Below are positions 52,788 through 59,680 of a stretch of DNA of 64,000 nt, one piece after another. Each line of letters begins with the position of its first letter. Positions within the stretch are counted from its first letter, which is position 1. Both the position numbers and the translations under genes were made by a program. The notes beneath the pieces were generated by a model. The model searched no databases. It was not told the DNA's origin and worked only from the letters and a program-made list of their open reading frames with translations. This DNA comes from Salmonella enterica subsp. houtenae serovar Houten (GTDB taxonomy: Bacteria; Pseudomonadota; Gammaproteobacteria; Enterobacterales; Enterobacteriaceae), in NCBI GenBank assembly GCA_900478215.1, contig LS483478.1, positions 2,542,001 through 2,606,000 on the forward strand, given 5' to 3'.

Positions 52788-52855
52788 TTGCTTCCCTCTT
52801 CCCGCAGATTACTCAACGATAATCTCATCGCTGTCGTAAGAAGGTTACGCTCCAA

Positions 52856-52878
52856 AAACAGCATTTTAAATACCATTT
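52856..52878 (-). promoter_or_regulatory. NsrR-like site upstream of yeaR
   Basis: AAACAGCATTT-T-AAATACCATTT is an 11-1-11 arrangement resembling the NsrR dyad (halves like AANATGCATTT); each half shows 7-8 of 10 fixed positions. It lies about 70 bases upstream of yeaR, which is NsrR-repressed in E. coli. Confidence 0.35.
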
Positions 52879-52959
52879 ATTGGTTACTCTTTTGCTGTTT
52901 TCCACGCAATAAAACCGAAAGGAGAGCAATGGCCCGCCGTTATCGACGGGTCCATGGGG

Positions 52960-53598
52960 CTAAGACTGAAGCGTTGCCAGCCGGGCGGCAAACCCGACGA
53001 AAAGAAGGCCAATCAAAGAATTACCCACTTTTGCCAGTTTCTTTTTGGTACCAATATAGTGGGTTACAAAAGCGCCCGAAAGAATTAAAAAACTCAGATA
53101 GCAAAAACTGACGATTTCAAGGGTGGTCGCCAAAATAAAAAATGACACCCCAGTATGCGGCGCAGTAACGTCAATAAATTGCACAAAAAAGGAAACATAA
53201 AAAAGTATGGCTTTAGGATTAGTCAGACTAAGAATTAACGCACGTTTAAAAATAGCGCCAAAAGGAACCACCGTTTCCGTCGCCGCACGCCCCTTCGAGG
53301 TCAGCGTGGCGTAAAGGATTTTTGCGCCAAGGTAGAGCAGATAAAACGCGCCGAGATAACGAACAATGTTAAACAGAACCGGCGTTGTTTTGATCAGCGT
53401 CGCCACGCCCGCATACGCCAGAAACATCAATATCGCATCGCCGATAAACACGCCACATGCGGCAAGATATCCTCCTTTAACCCCGCGTCCCACGCTATTT
53501 TTAAGCACAAAAAGCGTATTCGGCCCCGGCACCAGAACGATAAAAATCGCCCCGACCAGGTACGTCCAATAATTCAGAACACCATACTCCGCGAACAC
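52960..53598 (-). CDS. leuE: Leucine exporter LeuE
   Basis: 212 residues of the LysE/RhtB family, exporting leucine and some other amino acids. Six hydrophobic helices, with the conserved VPGPNTLFVLKNSVGRG near residue 25 and NPKAILFYVSFF near 125. Starts at GTG 53598 behind GGAAGAGG, giving the E. coli length. In E. coli it is under Lrp control. Confidence 0.93.
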   Translation of the reverse strand: MFAEYGVLNYWTYLVGAIFIVLVPGPNTLFVLKNSVGRGVKGGYLAACGVFIGDAILMFLAYAGVATLIKTTPVLFNIVRYLGAFYLLYLGAKILYATLTSKGRAATETVVPFGAIFKRALILSLTNPKAILFYVSFFVQFIDVTAPHTGVSFFILATTLEIVSFCYLSFLILSGAFVTHYIGTKKKLAKVGNSLIGLLFVGFAARLATLQS

Positions 53599-53892
53599 AT
53601 TAACCTCTTCCTGAAAACATTTACGCTTAACTGCGAAACAATATGCTAACGAATGCACTGGAAGATGGGAAGCGAAACCACGTCTCTACGCCGCTCTCGC
53701 GCCACGCTGGTAGCCAACTCGCCAAAATAACGTTCCTTTATTAATTTAATCGTTGTGTCGCCTCCCCCTCTTTTCAGAGAGCGTAAGCTGAACCTTTTAC
53801 CTCAAACGCCTTACCCGCCGCAGTTCGTAAAAAAACAATTTCAGCACGATGTCGGGATACAGCGCCTCATCCAGTCGTCCGACCGCCGGGAA
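53599..53892. other. leuE-aroQ gap
   Basis: 294 bases with no gene I can name. After the aroQ stop codon, the same frame continues for 30 codons (starting FPAVGRLDEALYPDIVL and ending RRVRRLR) before the next stop; whether this is a relic or chance is open. Confidence 0.4.
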
Positions 53893-54438
53893 TTAACGCA
53901 CACGACGCACCAGAGACAATGCAGCTAACATATCACTGATATCGCTCTCATGCAGATTCGGCGCAGTAAGCTGCGCTTTCAGCCACACCATATCCTCGTG
54001 GCTGAAAGCGCCCACCATCAAACGCTGGCTGATAACGATCACCAGTTGATTATCAAGTTGTCGAATACGTTGCCGGGAGAGCGACAAGGTTTGTATCGGA
54101 AAGGAGGGTTCAGGCCCGGCTCGCCACTGCACTATGTAGCGGTGCTGTATCGCTTTACTGGCGTCCATTAGCGAACGAATAAAAGGTATTATTGAATTCG
54201 GGTCCAGCCCGTTATTTTTCGCTTCTTCTTCAGCCCCGGCGAAAACGTTTTGTTCACGAACGAAATCATCTACTGGTAGATGGTGCTTCATTTTATAGGC
54301 AGCCACTTCTTTCATTAATAACAGGCGTTCATTGAGTATGCCAGAGAGCGCGCCAAGCGATACCGACGTTACTGAATCAGCAAAAGTGGCGCTACACATT
54401 AATAAAGAACAGAGGAAAATGGCGATATGGCGAATCAT
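53893..54438 (-). CDS. aroQ: Secreted (periplasmic) chorismate mutase
   Basis: 181 residues with a Sec signal peptide (IAIFLCSLLMCSATFA, cleavage about 20). The gamma-class AroQ helical fold shows LNERLLLMKEVAAYKMKHHLPVDD with the catalytic Arg/Lys positions. The family converts chorismate to prephenate; exported forms are common in Salmonella, Yersinia and Mycobacterium, but their substrate in the periplasm is unclear. It stands alone and is absent from E. coli K-12 at this locus. Confidence 0.88.
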   Translation of the reverse strand: MIRHIAIFLCSLLMCSATFADSVTSVSLGALSGILNERLLLMKEVAAYKMKHHLPVDDFVREQNVFAGAEEEAKNNGLDPNSIIPFIRSLMDASKAIQHRYIVQWRAGPEPSFPIQTLSLSRQRIRQLDNQLVIVISQRLMVGAFSHEDMVWLKAQLTAPNLHESDISDMLAALSLVRRVR

Positions 54439-54621
54439 TAATCAATCCCCTTTTACGGAGATCTGACAGTAATTTACCTTTATTAAGATAACATTAAGTA
54501 ATTATTACAGATGGGTATTAATGCTTATTCGTTTAAATTAGGGTTACCAAAAGAACAGACCGTTGATTCTGCGGAATCTTTACCTTCATTTAAAGTGCAT
54601 AAAATATACAACAAATCGTGC

Positions 54622-54643
54622 AAATGTGATGCGCATCACGTTT
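54622..54643 (+). promoter_or_regulatory. Strong CRP site upstream of the AriR-like gene
   Basis: AAATGTGATGCGCATCACGT followed by TT. TGTGA-N6-TCAC is present and the 22-base palindrome differs from the ideal only in the centre and at one arm position. It lies 111 bases before the ATG. A -10-like TATGAT is at 54666-54671, placing the centre near -45 of the predicted start. Confidence 0.7.
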
Positions 54644-54671
54644 TTATGATTTTTTATTACAGTTTTATGAT

Positions 54672-54693
54672 ATAGGTCTAACTTTAATAGGTC
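54672..54693 (+). repeat. Direct repeat ATAGGTC x2 over the promoter
   Basis: Two ATAGGTC units, 15 bases apart (54672-54678 and 54687-54693), at and after the -10 region. The hexamer TAGGTC recurs in inverted orientation (GACCTA at 55942-55947) upstream of the MerR-type gene. A shared operator for the MerR-type or LuxR-type regulator is plausible, but this is inference. Confidence 0.45.
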
Positions 54694-54753
54694 ACTAATT
54701 TCTCTCCCCCGCTCAGGGAGATCGGCTTCAATTTATATCGAATATGGTGAAAT

Positions 54754-55002
54754 ATGACTACCATTACACTAGTCAACGAACAAAATAGTACTGGCAACCC
54801 TTTTTCTGCACATATGTTATGTGAACAGCGAGCTATTCAGGAAATTACTTACGAACTATTGCAATCACAGCAGCATGTCTCAAATAAGGATATTATCGCA
54901 AAACTTATTGAAAGACTGGAAACAGAAAAAGACGTAGTTCAGCTTGATATTTACCGTAATGCCTTAGAAGCCGTTTTGTTTCAGACACCTGACGACATCT
55001 AA
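54754..55002 (+). CDS. AriR/YmgB-family small regulatory protein
   Basis: 82 residues of the YmgB/AriR/YcgZ family: a short variable N-terminus, then two helices (CEQRAIQEITYELLQSQQHV and VSNKDIIAKLIERLETEKDVVQLDIYRNALEAVL). In E. coli YmgB-type connectors act through the Rcs phosphorelay in biofilm control and are repressed by the MerR-type BluR. Here a MerR-type gene lies just downstream on the other strand. Confidence 0.82.
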   Translation: MTTITLVNEQNSTGNPFSAHMLCEQRAIQEITYELLQSQQHVSNKDIIAKLIERLETEKDVVQLDIYRNALEAVLFQTPDDI

Positions 55003-55054
55003 TATAAACAAGGGAGGGTTTACTCCTCCCTTGTTTGTTAATAATGCAGATGCT

Positions 55055-55903
55055 TCAACGTGCGGCACCTGATTTTTCGTAGCCGTTTGCATGGGTTTGC
55101 GGTGCAACATGCTGCATTCTTTCTGGCATCTCATGCTGCCGGTATACGGCTGGCAGTAATGTTAAGGCTGAGCCATTTTTTACCTGAAGACTAAATTTAC
55201 CCGATTCTTTTAACGCCTGAATAAGATTTTCCTGGGCGAGAGTTAATGTCTCATCATGCCACAGAACAATATGCTCGAAAGAAGTTGCTAAAAGATCGGG
55301 CATCGGCACCTGACAGGGGATGACTTCAACTCGCATACCTTCACTACAATATTTAATCGTTTCCAGCCATAGCTCAATGGGGTCGTTCAGCGAAAACGCG
55401 GCAATAAGCATTGCGCCTGCTGGCGCCTTTCGTACGCTACTTAGCTGGAACGTGGCGTATTCAATAATCGCAGTATCCAGTAATGCCTTTTCAAATCGCC
55501 GCGCATCATCATCGCCTGCGGACAACCACAGCCGTAAAGGACGCAGTATTGACTCAATTACGATACCCGGCGGGATTTCCCGACCATAACGCCAGAGTAA
55601 TTTTCGCAATTTGGCGGGTTCGAATTTTCTACACTGCGCTAAAATCTCTTCCTGGTAGAATAACCATCCAGAGCGGCAATGTGTTTCTTCACCATAGAGG
55701 GCAGGTTTAATCTCTTTTAATGAGAAGCCTTTGCTTAACGCGTCGATAATATGCTGTATTCTGATAGCATCTTCTATGCAATAAAAACGATTGCCAGCTT
55801 CATCTTTGGCAGGTTCAAGCAGGCCATAGCGCTCCCAGGACCTGATGTTTGCTGTTGTGACGCCGCACTGCGCAGCCATCGCGCTAATACTAAAAGTAGC
55901 CAT
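55055..55903 (-). CDS. MerR-family regulator, BluR-like
   Basis: 282 residues. The N-terminal winged HTH of MerR type (FSISAMAAQCGVTTANIRSWERYGLL, then RFYCIEDAIRIQHIIDAL) is clear. The C-terminal 180 residues lack the classical metal-binding Cys pattern and resemble the BluR/MlrA effector part. BluR in E. coli represses YmgB/YcgZ-type genes; here an AriR-like gene is convergent, ending 52 bases from its stop. The regulatory link is inferred. Confidence 0.85.
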   Translation of the reverse strand: MATFSISAMAAQCGVTTANIRSWERYGLLEPAKDEAGNRFYCIEDAIRIQHIIDALSKGFSLKEIKPALYGEETHCRSGWLFYQEEILAQCRKFEPAKLRKLLWRYGREIPPGIVIESILRPLRLWLSAGDDDARRFEKALLDTAIIEYATFQLSSVRKAPAGAMLIAAFSLNDPIELWLETIKYCSEGMRVEVIPCQVPMPDLLATSFEHIVLWHDETLTLAQENLIQALKESGKFSLQVKNGSALTLLPAVYRQHEMPERMQHVAPQTHANGYEKSGAAR

Positions 55904-55971
55904 GCCTGTCTGGCCTCATGATGATGTAAGAAAGCATAGTGGACCTAAACGTCATCAGAAGCAAATCATTA

Positions 55972-56565
55972 TTAAGCAATAGCCTTACTATTTACATGAG
56001 AAATTATATTATCAATATTAGTTATTGTAATCCAGTGCGTAAAGGCTTTAGAGACCGAAAGTATTTGATAGTCCAGAACTGTTCTGCAACCTAATTTAGT
56101 CAGAACATGGTAGCGTACTGAGTAAATAGTTTTTAAATGTACATTCAGCTCACAGCTTATTTGTCGGATATCCATTCCTTTAACAAGCATCGCCAGAACA
56201 TTTCTTTCATTCGCCGTTAGTCTGACTTTCTCTGGTCTGGGGTAAAATTGACCAGTAGCGGCCAAAATCAGTAACTCGCGCCACTCGGTAATAGAGGCAT
56301 CGACCTTTATTCGATATATAGTATGGTGTTCATCAATAAATTTATATTCATTATGGGTAACAATCCCAATGAGTACCGTTTTAAATGTGGTGGTAATATA
56401 CTGCTGTACGGTGTAGTAATCGTCGATATCAAAAATAATATAATTTACGTTGCCAACTATTATTGCGACATCCTTAAATAAGGATTCCAGACCATAATTA
56501 AGAAACAGGTTTTCGCTCAATAGCCTTGTATCTGTCTTTAAAACAGATGATGCGGAACCAGTCAT
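55972..56565 (-). CDS. LuxR-family transcriptional regulator
   Basis: 197 residues from the ATG at 56565, preceded by GAGGTGGAT; a longer form from 56619 has no good ribosome site. The N-terminal half is response-regulator-like but I cannot place a complete acidic pocket and phospho-Asp with confidence. The C-terminal LuxR HTH is clear (TANERNVLAMLVKGMDIRQI then LNVHLKTIYSVRYHVLTKLG). It resembles RcsA/BglJ-type partners. It lies upstream of the MerR-type gene on the same strand. Confidence 0.8.
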   Translation of the reverse strand: MTGSASSVLKTDTRLLSENLFLNYGLESLFKDVAIIVGNVNYIIFDIDDYYTVQQYITTTFKTVLIGIVTHNEYKFIDEHHTIYRIKVDASITEWRELLILAATGQFYPRPEKVRLTANERNVLAMLVKGMDIRQISCELNVHLKTIYSVRYHVLTKLGCRTVLDYQILSVSKAFTHWITITNIDNIISHVNSKAIA

Positions 56566-56709
56566 ATCCACCTCAACAAAACGAGAGCCATGTGGGAATA
56601 TCCATTCGATGGCCCGCATAAGATCATCTGCTTACTTCAGCGATGATAACCTATTAAGTAGTAGTTGAGGAACGCCGTTTGCGCAACCTGACAGAGGTCC
56701 TGGGGCATC

Positions 56710-57498
56710 TTATGTGAACTGCGTGGGGATGTGCGCTTTCGCAAAATCCACAAAGCGTACGACCGCAGGCAGCAAAATATGCCAGTCCTTTTTCTCCAGA
56801 CCTAAATATTCACGCTGCGCCGCATGCAACGTAGCAGCATAATCTACTGGCAACTGAGGTAACAGCCAGTCAGCAGCCGCATCCTTAGAGGTAAATCTCC
56901 CGGTAGAAAGGGTGTACCAGATACGCGCCAGGGTTAAAACGATATGATACTCATCTCCCTGCACATCTGCCGCGGATTGCCAAAGGTCGAGGGGATCACG
57001 CAAAGCCTTCAGCAACTGCGCCGCGGGAACTGGCGTGAACAGTCGTTCTGCGCGTTCCCCCTTTAGCGGTATACTGGTTTCCAGAATCTGGGTTATCAGT
57101 AACACAATGTCCCAGTCCTGTTGCGCTGGTTCATAAATCCCCTGACAAATGTCCTCTCTTAGCCACTCGCCAAATTGCATTTCCCGGGAAGGTGGAAAAC
57201 ACCAGGGAACCAGTTGCGAATAGAGCACGACAGTAACCTCCAGAGCGCGTGTTTCTGCCGAGGCCCCAGACGGCGATGAAAGCGCCAGCAATTCCTGCAT
57301 CAGCGTTGCGCGTTGGGCTTCCGTCAGCGGCTGGTCTATTGTCACCAGCAGATCAATGTCGCTGTTTGGCTTCAGACCGCCCGCGACAGCGGAACCATAT
57401 AAATGAATAGCACGCAACGTATCGCCTGTTACACGAGTAATCAGGCGACACGCCGCGTCCGTTTGGCGTTGAATCGAGGGCGGTATGGACAGCGTCAT
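56710..57498 (-). CDS. aadA: Chromosomal aminoglycoside 3''-adenylyltransferase (cryptic)
   Basis: 262 residues, the ANT(3'')(9) nucleotidyltransferase that modifies streptomycin and spectinomycin. GSAVAGGLKPNSDIDLLV gives the metal-binding Asp47 and Asp49, and Glu87 is the catalytic base. The Salmonella chromosomal copy is known to be usually silent, expressed only in some growth states. It stands in an intergenic context without integron attachment sites; not a mobile cassette here. Confidence 0.93.
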   Translation of the reverse strand: MTLSIPPSIQRQTDAACRLITRVTGDTLRAIHLYGSAVAGGLKPNSDIDLLVTIDQPLTEAQRATLMQELLALSSPSGASAETRALEVTVVLYSQLVPWCFPPSREMQFGEWLREDICQGIYEPAQQDWDIVLLITQILETSIPLKGERAERLFTPVPAAQLLKALRDPLDLWQSAADVQGDEYHIVLTLARIWYTLSTGRFTSKDAAADWLLPQLPVDYAATLHAAQREYLGLEKKDWHILLPAVVRFVDFAKAHIPTQFT

Positions 57499-57556
57499 CG
57501 TTGCTCCGGGGTGGCAGGTGTTTTTATATTGGTCGCCAGAAATATGGCATAACGGC

Positions 57557-58265
57557 AGAATAAATATCCTCCGGCATAGCCGGAGGTTTTTCAGATGCGC
57601 CTGTAAGGCTCTCTTACCAGCCGCGCCCTAACAGGCGCACACGATCTGACATTTGCATCAAACTTCGTTACTTACGGCCCGTAAACGGGCTACCCGGATA
57701 AGGGATCGATAACTGCTCTCCCATTTTATCCTCTTCAAGCTGGTGCTTTATGTATTCCTGTATCTTCGCTGTGTTCTTACCCACCGTATCAACGTAGTAT
57801 CCGCGGCACCAGAACTCCCTGTTCCTGTATTTGAATTTCAAATCCCCAAACTGCTCATAAAGCATCAGGCTACTTTTACCCTTCAGATATCCCATGAAGC
57901 TCGACACACTCATCTTCGGCGGGATCTCCAGAAGCATGTGGATATGATCTGTACAGCATTCTGCTTCCAGAATTCGTACATTTTTCCACTCACACAATTT
58001 TCTTAATATGCTGCCTACTGCTCTACGCTTCTCTCCGTAGAACGTCTGCCTTCGGTACTTCGGGGCAAAAACTATATGATATTTACAGTTCCATCGGGTG
58101 TGCGCTAAGCTCTTTTCGTCCCCCATCGGGACCCCCTTTTGATTTCTTGTTGAACTTTTGCAGTTGCCAGACCGCAAGGTGTTTTAACAAATCAAAAGGG
58201 GTTTTGATAACCGACTCAAAGCTGAAAGCTTTACGGAACCCCCAGCCTAGCTGGGGGTTTTCCAT
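57557..58265 (-). mobile_element. IS200 insertion sequence
   Basis: About 709 bases, one transposase gene, no terminal inverted repeats. The subterminal hairpins at both ends (CCTCCGGC...GCCGGAGG at 57568-57586 and AACCCCCAG...CTGGGGGTT at 58237-58259) are the IS200 right and left end structures. The end coordinates are estimates. It sits between aadA and zinT, adding a transcription-blocking 5' structure. Confidence 0.9.
57668..58126 (-). CDS. tnpA: IS200 transposase (Y1 HUH type)
   Basis: 152 residues. His61 and His63 in CTDHIHMLLE form the HUH metal site; Tyr125 in AKIQEYIKHQ is the nucleophile. It is complete and in frame, so it could be active; IS200 is nonetheless known for very low transposition because of a leader hairpin and the antisense RNA art200. 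ATG 58126 (MGDEKSLAHTRW) is the family start. Confidence 0.94.
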   Translation of the reverse strand: MGDEKSLAHTRWNCKYHIVFAPKYRRQTFYGEKRRAVGSILRKLCEWKNVRILEAECCTDHIHMLLEIPPKMSVSSFMGYLKGKSSLMLYEQFGDLKFKYRNREFWCRGYYVDTVGKNTAKIQEYIKHQLEEDKMGEQLSIPYPGSPFTGRK

Positions 58266-58269
58266 AGAC

Positions 58270-58300
58270 AAAAAAAGCTCGCTATTCATGGCGAGCTTTT
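58270..58300 (-). terminator. Terminator of zinT
   Basis: Stem AAAAGCTCGC/GCGAGCTTTT (58273-58282 with 58291-58300); on the minus strand it is followed by T7. It lies directly beside the IS200 end, so the IS did not remove the zinT terminator. Confidence 0.9.
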
Positions 58301-58316
58301 AACATTGCTATCAGAC

Positions 58317-58967
58317 TTAATGATGCAGCATTTCGTCAACGACCTCATTCGCCTTTAACTGATAAGGATAATAGGTCGGCCAGTTTTCCATCTCTTGCAA
58401 CAATGCTTGCTGCGAGGTATTTCCCATAAAGATATGGAAGTGCGACGATTTACGCGGTGCAATGATATGATCGCTAAACTGAACATATTTAGGCGCTTTG
58501 CTATTCGCATCTTTACATTCGAACATATAGCGCACCCCTTTTTTACCCGATGCGTAAGTCAAAATTTTATAGCCGGCATAATTATATTTACAGGATGCAA
58601 CGTTATTATCGCGATGGAATTCTATAACGCCATTTTCAATGCCGATAGTCTCAACATTCGTCGCGTATCCTTTGCGATAATACGCTTTAATATCCTCAAA
58701 CGTTTTCCCTGGGTCTTTCTTCGCCTTTTGTCTGAATACAGGGTCCAGTTCGCCGCTGACCAGATAAGGATAGACGGATTGCCACATACCATCCCAGTCG
58801 GTGAGCGCGCGATCGTGTACATTAGCGTCATCAAACACACCCGCTGCCGCTTTTTGCTCAACCTCCGTCATCGGTGCGCCATGGGCATGATGACCATGCG
58901 CGAAGGCAGGACTATTCACAAACAGCATTCCCAGAAGCATTGTCAGTTTTTTTAAATGAATCACCAA
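58317..58967 (-). CDS. zinT: Periplasmic zinc-binding protein ZinT
   Basis: 216 residues, previously yodA. Signal peptide ends before the His-rich HGHHAHG (residues 24-30), a zinc/cadmium-binding strand; the lipocalin-like body follows (ANVHDRALTDWDGMWQSVYPYL, APRKSSHFHIFMG). It delivers zinc to ZnuA. The start is TTG 58967 after GAGGGTAACG, which gives the E. coli length of 216. A Zur box lies just upstream. Confidence 0.94.
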   Translation of the reverse strand: MVIHLKKLTMLLGMLFVNSPAFAHGHHAHGAPMTEVEQKAAAGVFDDANVHDRALTDWDGMWQSVYPYLVSGELDPVFRQKAKKDPGKTFEDIKAYYRKGYATNVETIGIENGVIEFHRDNNVASCKYNYAGYKILTYASGKKGVRYMFECKDANSKAPKYVQFSDHIIAPRKSSHFHIFMGNTSQQALLQEMENWPTYYPYQLKANEVVDEMLHH

Positions 58968-58995
58968 AACGTTACCCTCATCTTTCTTAGAAAGA

Positions 58996-59018
58996 TGATT
59001 GTTATATTATAACATTTC
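58996..59018 (-). promoter_or_regulatory. Zur box of zinT
   Basis: Minus strand GAAATGTTATAATATAACAA followed by TCA. It matches the Zur consensus GAAATGTTATANTATAACATTTC over most positions, failing only at the last few. It lies 29 bases upstream of the zinT start codon. Confidence 0.88.
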
Positions 59019-59040
59019 ATTTATTTCAATAGAAACTAAG

Positions 59041-59067
59041 CGGCCACCGCGCAGGTGGCCTTTTTTG
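59041..59067 (+). terminator. Terminator-like hairpin pointing rightwards
   Basis: GGCCACC-GCGCA-GGTGGCC followed by TTTTTT on the plus strand, while both neighbours (zinT and the tRNA) are on the minus strand. It would stop plus-strand transcripts coming from the left, or act on the tRNA 3' end by the hairpin alone. Confidence 0.7.
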
Positions 59068-59075
59068 ATATCAAC

Positions 59076-59152
59076 TGGTCCGCCATCGAGGAATTGAACC
59101 CCGAACCTTAGAGGTAGAAGCTCTATGCTCTATCCGGTTGAGCTAATGGCGG
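59076..59152 (-). tRNA. tRNA-Arg (anticodon UCU)
   Basis: Folds as a full cloverleaf: acceptor CCGCCAT/ATGGCGG with encoded CCA, D-stem GCTC/GAGC, anticodon arm TAGAG-CTTCTAC-CTCTA with UCU, and T-arm CGGGG-TTCAATT-CCTCG. It reads AGA codons, rare in this group. It differs clearly from E. coli argU in the arms, so it looks like an accessory copy. Confidence 0.93.
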
Positions 59153-59160
59153 GAGAAAAA

Positions 59161-59487
59161 TTACGCGGCCATTTTAAGGCAGGCGTCTGCGCATTGACTG
59201 CATGCCCGCGCACAGTTCTGGCAATGATCGTGATCGTGCCTTGCACACTCTTCGGCGCAGGCTTTGCAGATATCCGCGCACAGGCGGCATAATTTTTGTG
59301 AGTACTCGCTTTCCAACGCCATAAATTGCGCCGCCAGGCGACAAATGGCCGCACATTGCATATCTAACTGGATACAATGCTTCATCATTTCGACGTTATC
59401 TTCACGCAGACAAGAAGAGGCGCAGATATCACACGCCGCCGCGCATTCATAACACTGCTCAATACACTCACGATGTTCTTGTTGCAT
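59161..59487 (-). CDS. Copper-storage four-helix-bundle protein (Csp family, DUF326)
   Basis: 108 residues with 19 cysteines, mostly in CxxxC and CxxC spacings (ECIEQCYECAAACDICASSC; CRLCADICKACAEEC; CQNCARACSQCADAC), the hallmark of Csp proteins that hold many Cu(I) ions in the core of a four-helix bundle. No signal peptide is present, as in cytosolic Csp3. Its leader can form a hairpin covering the Shine-Dalgarno. The tRNA lies 8 bases downstream. Confidence 0.9.
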   Translation of the reverse strand: MQQEHRECIEQCYECAAACDICASSCLREDNVEMMKHCIQLDMQCAAICRLAAQFMALESEYSQKLCRLCADICKACAEECARHDHDHCQNCARACSQCADACLKMAA

Positions 59488-59492
59488 AAATT

Positions 59493-59516
59493 ACTCCTTG
59501 CTTTATTAAGAGGAGT
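59493..59516 (-). promoter_or_regulatory. Leader hairpin masking the Csp Shine-Dalgarno
   Basis: On the minus strand ACTCCT, a 12-base loop, and AGGAGT, where AGGAG is the ribosome site 7 bases before the ATG. The six pairs would shut the site until melted. This is read from sequence; regulation is inferred. Confidence 0.5.
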
Positions 59517-59680
59517 AGATAAGTCTGCACAGAAACGCCGGCATAGCCAAACGGCTACCCCTCTTTTTCATACTTTTTGAACAAAATCGCTGAATAAAAC
59601 AGCAATAGTAAAGCCGGAGATCGGCCTCCGTGATGTGACGTCTATACTGTAATGTTCATCTGCTTTTCATCGGAGGTAAA

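Noticed and set aside
52440..53111. Open frame on the plus strand across yeaR and leuE ends
   Set aside because: Covers two confident minus-strand genes and the control region; no family resemblance.
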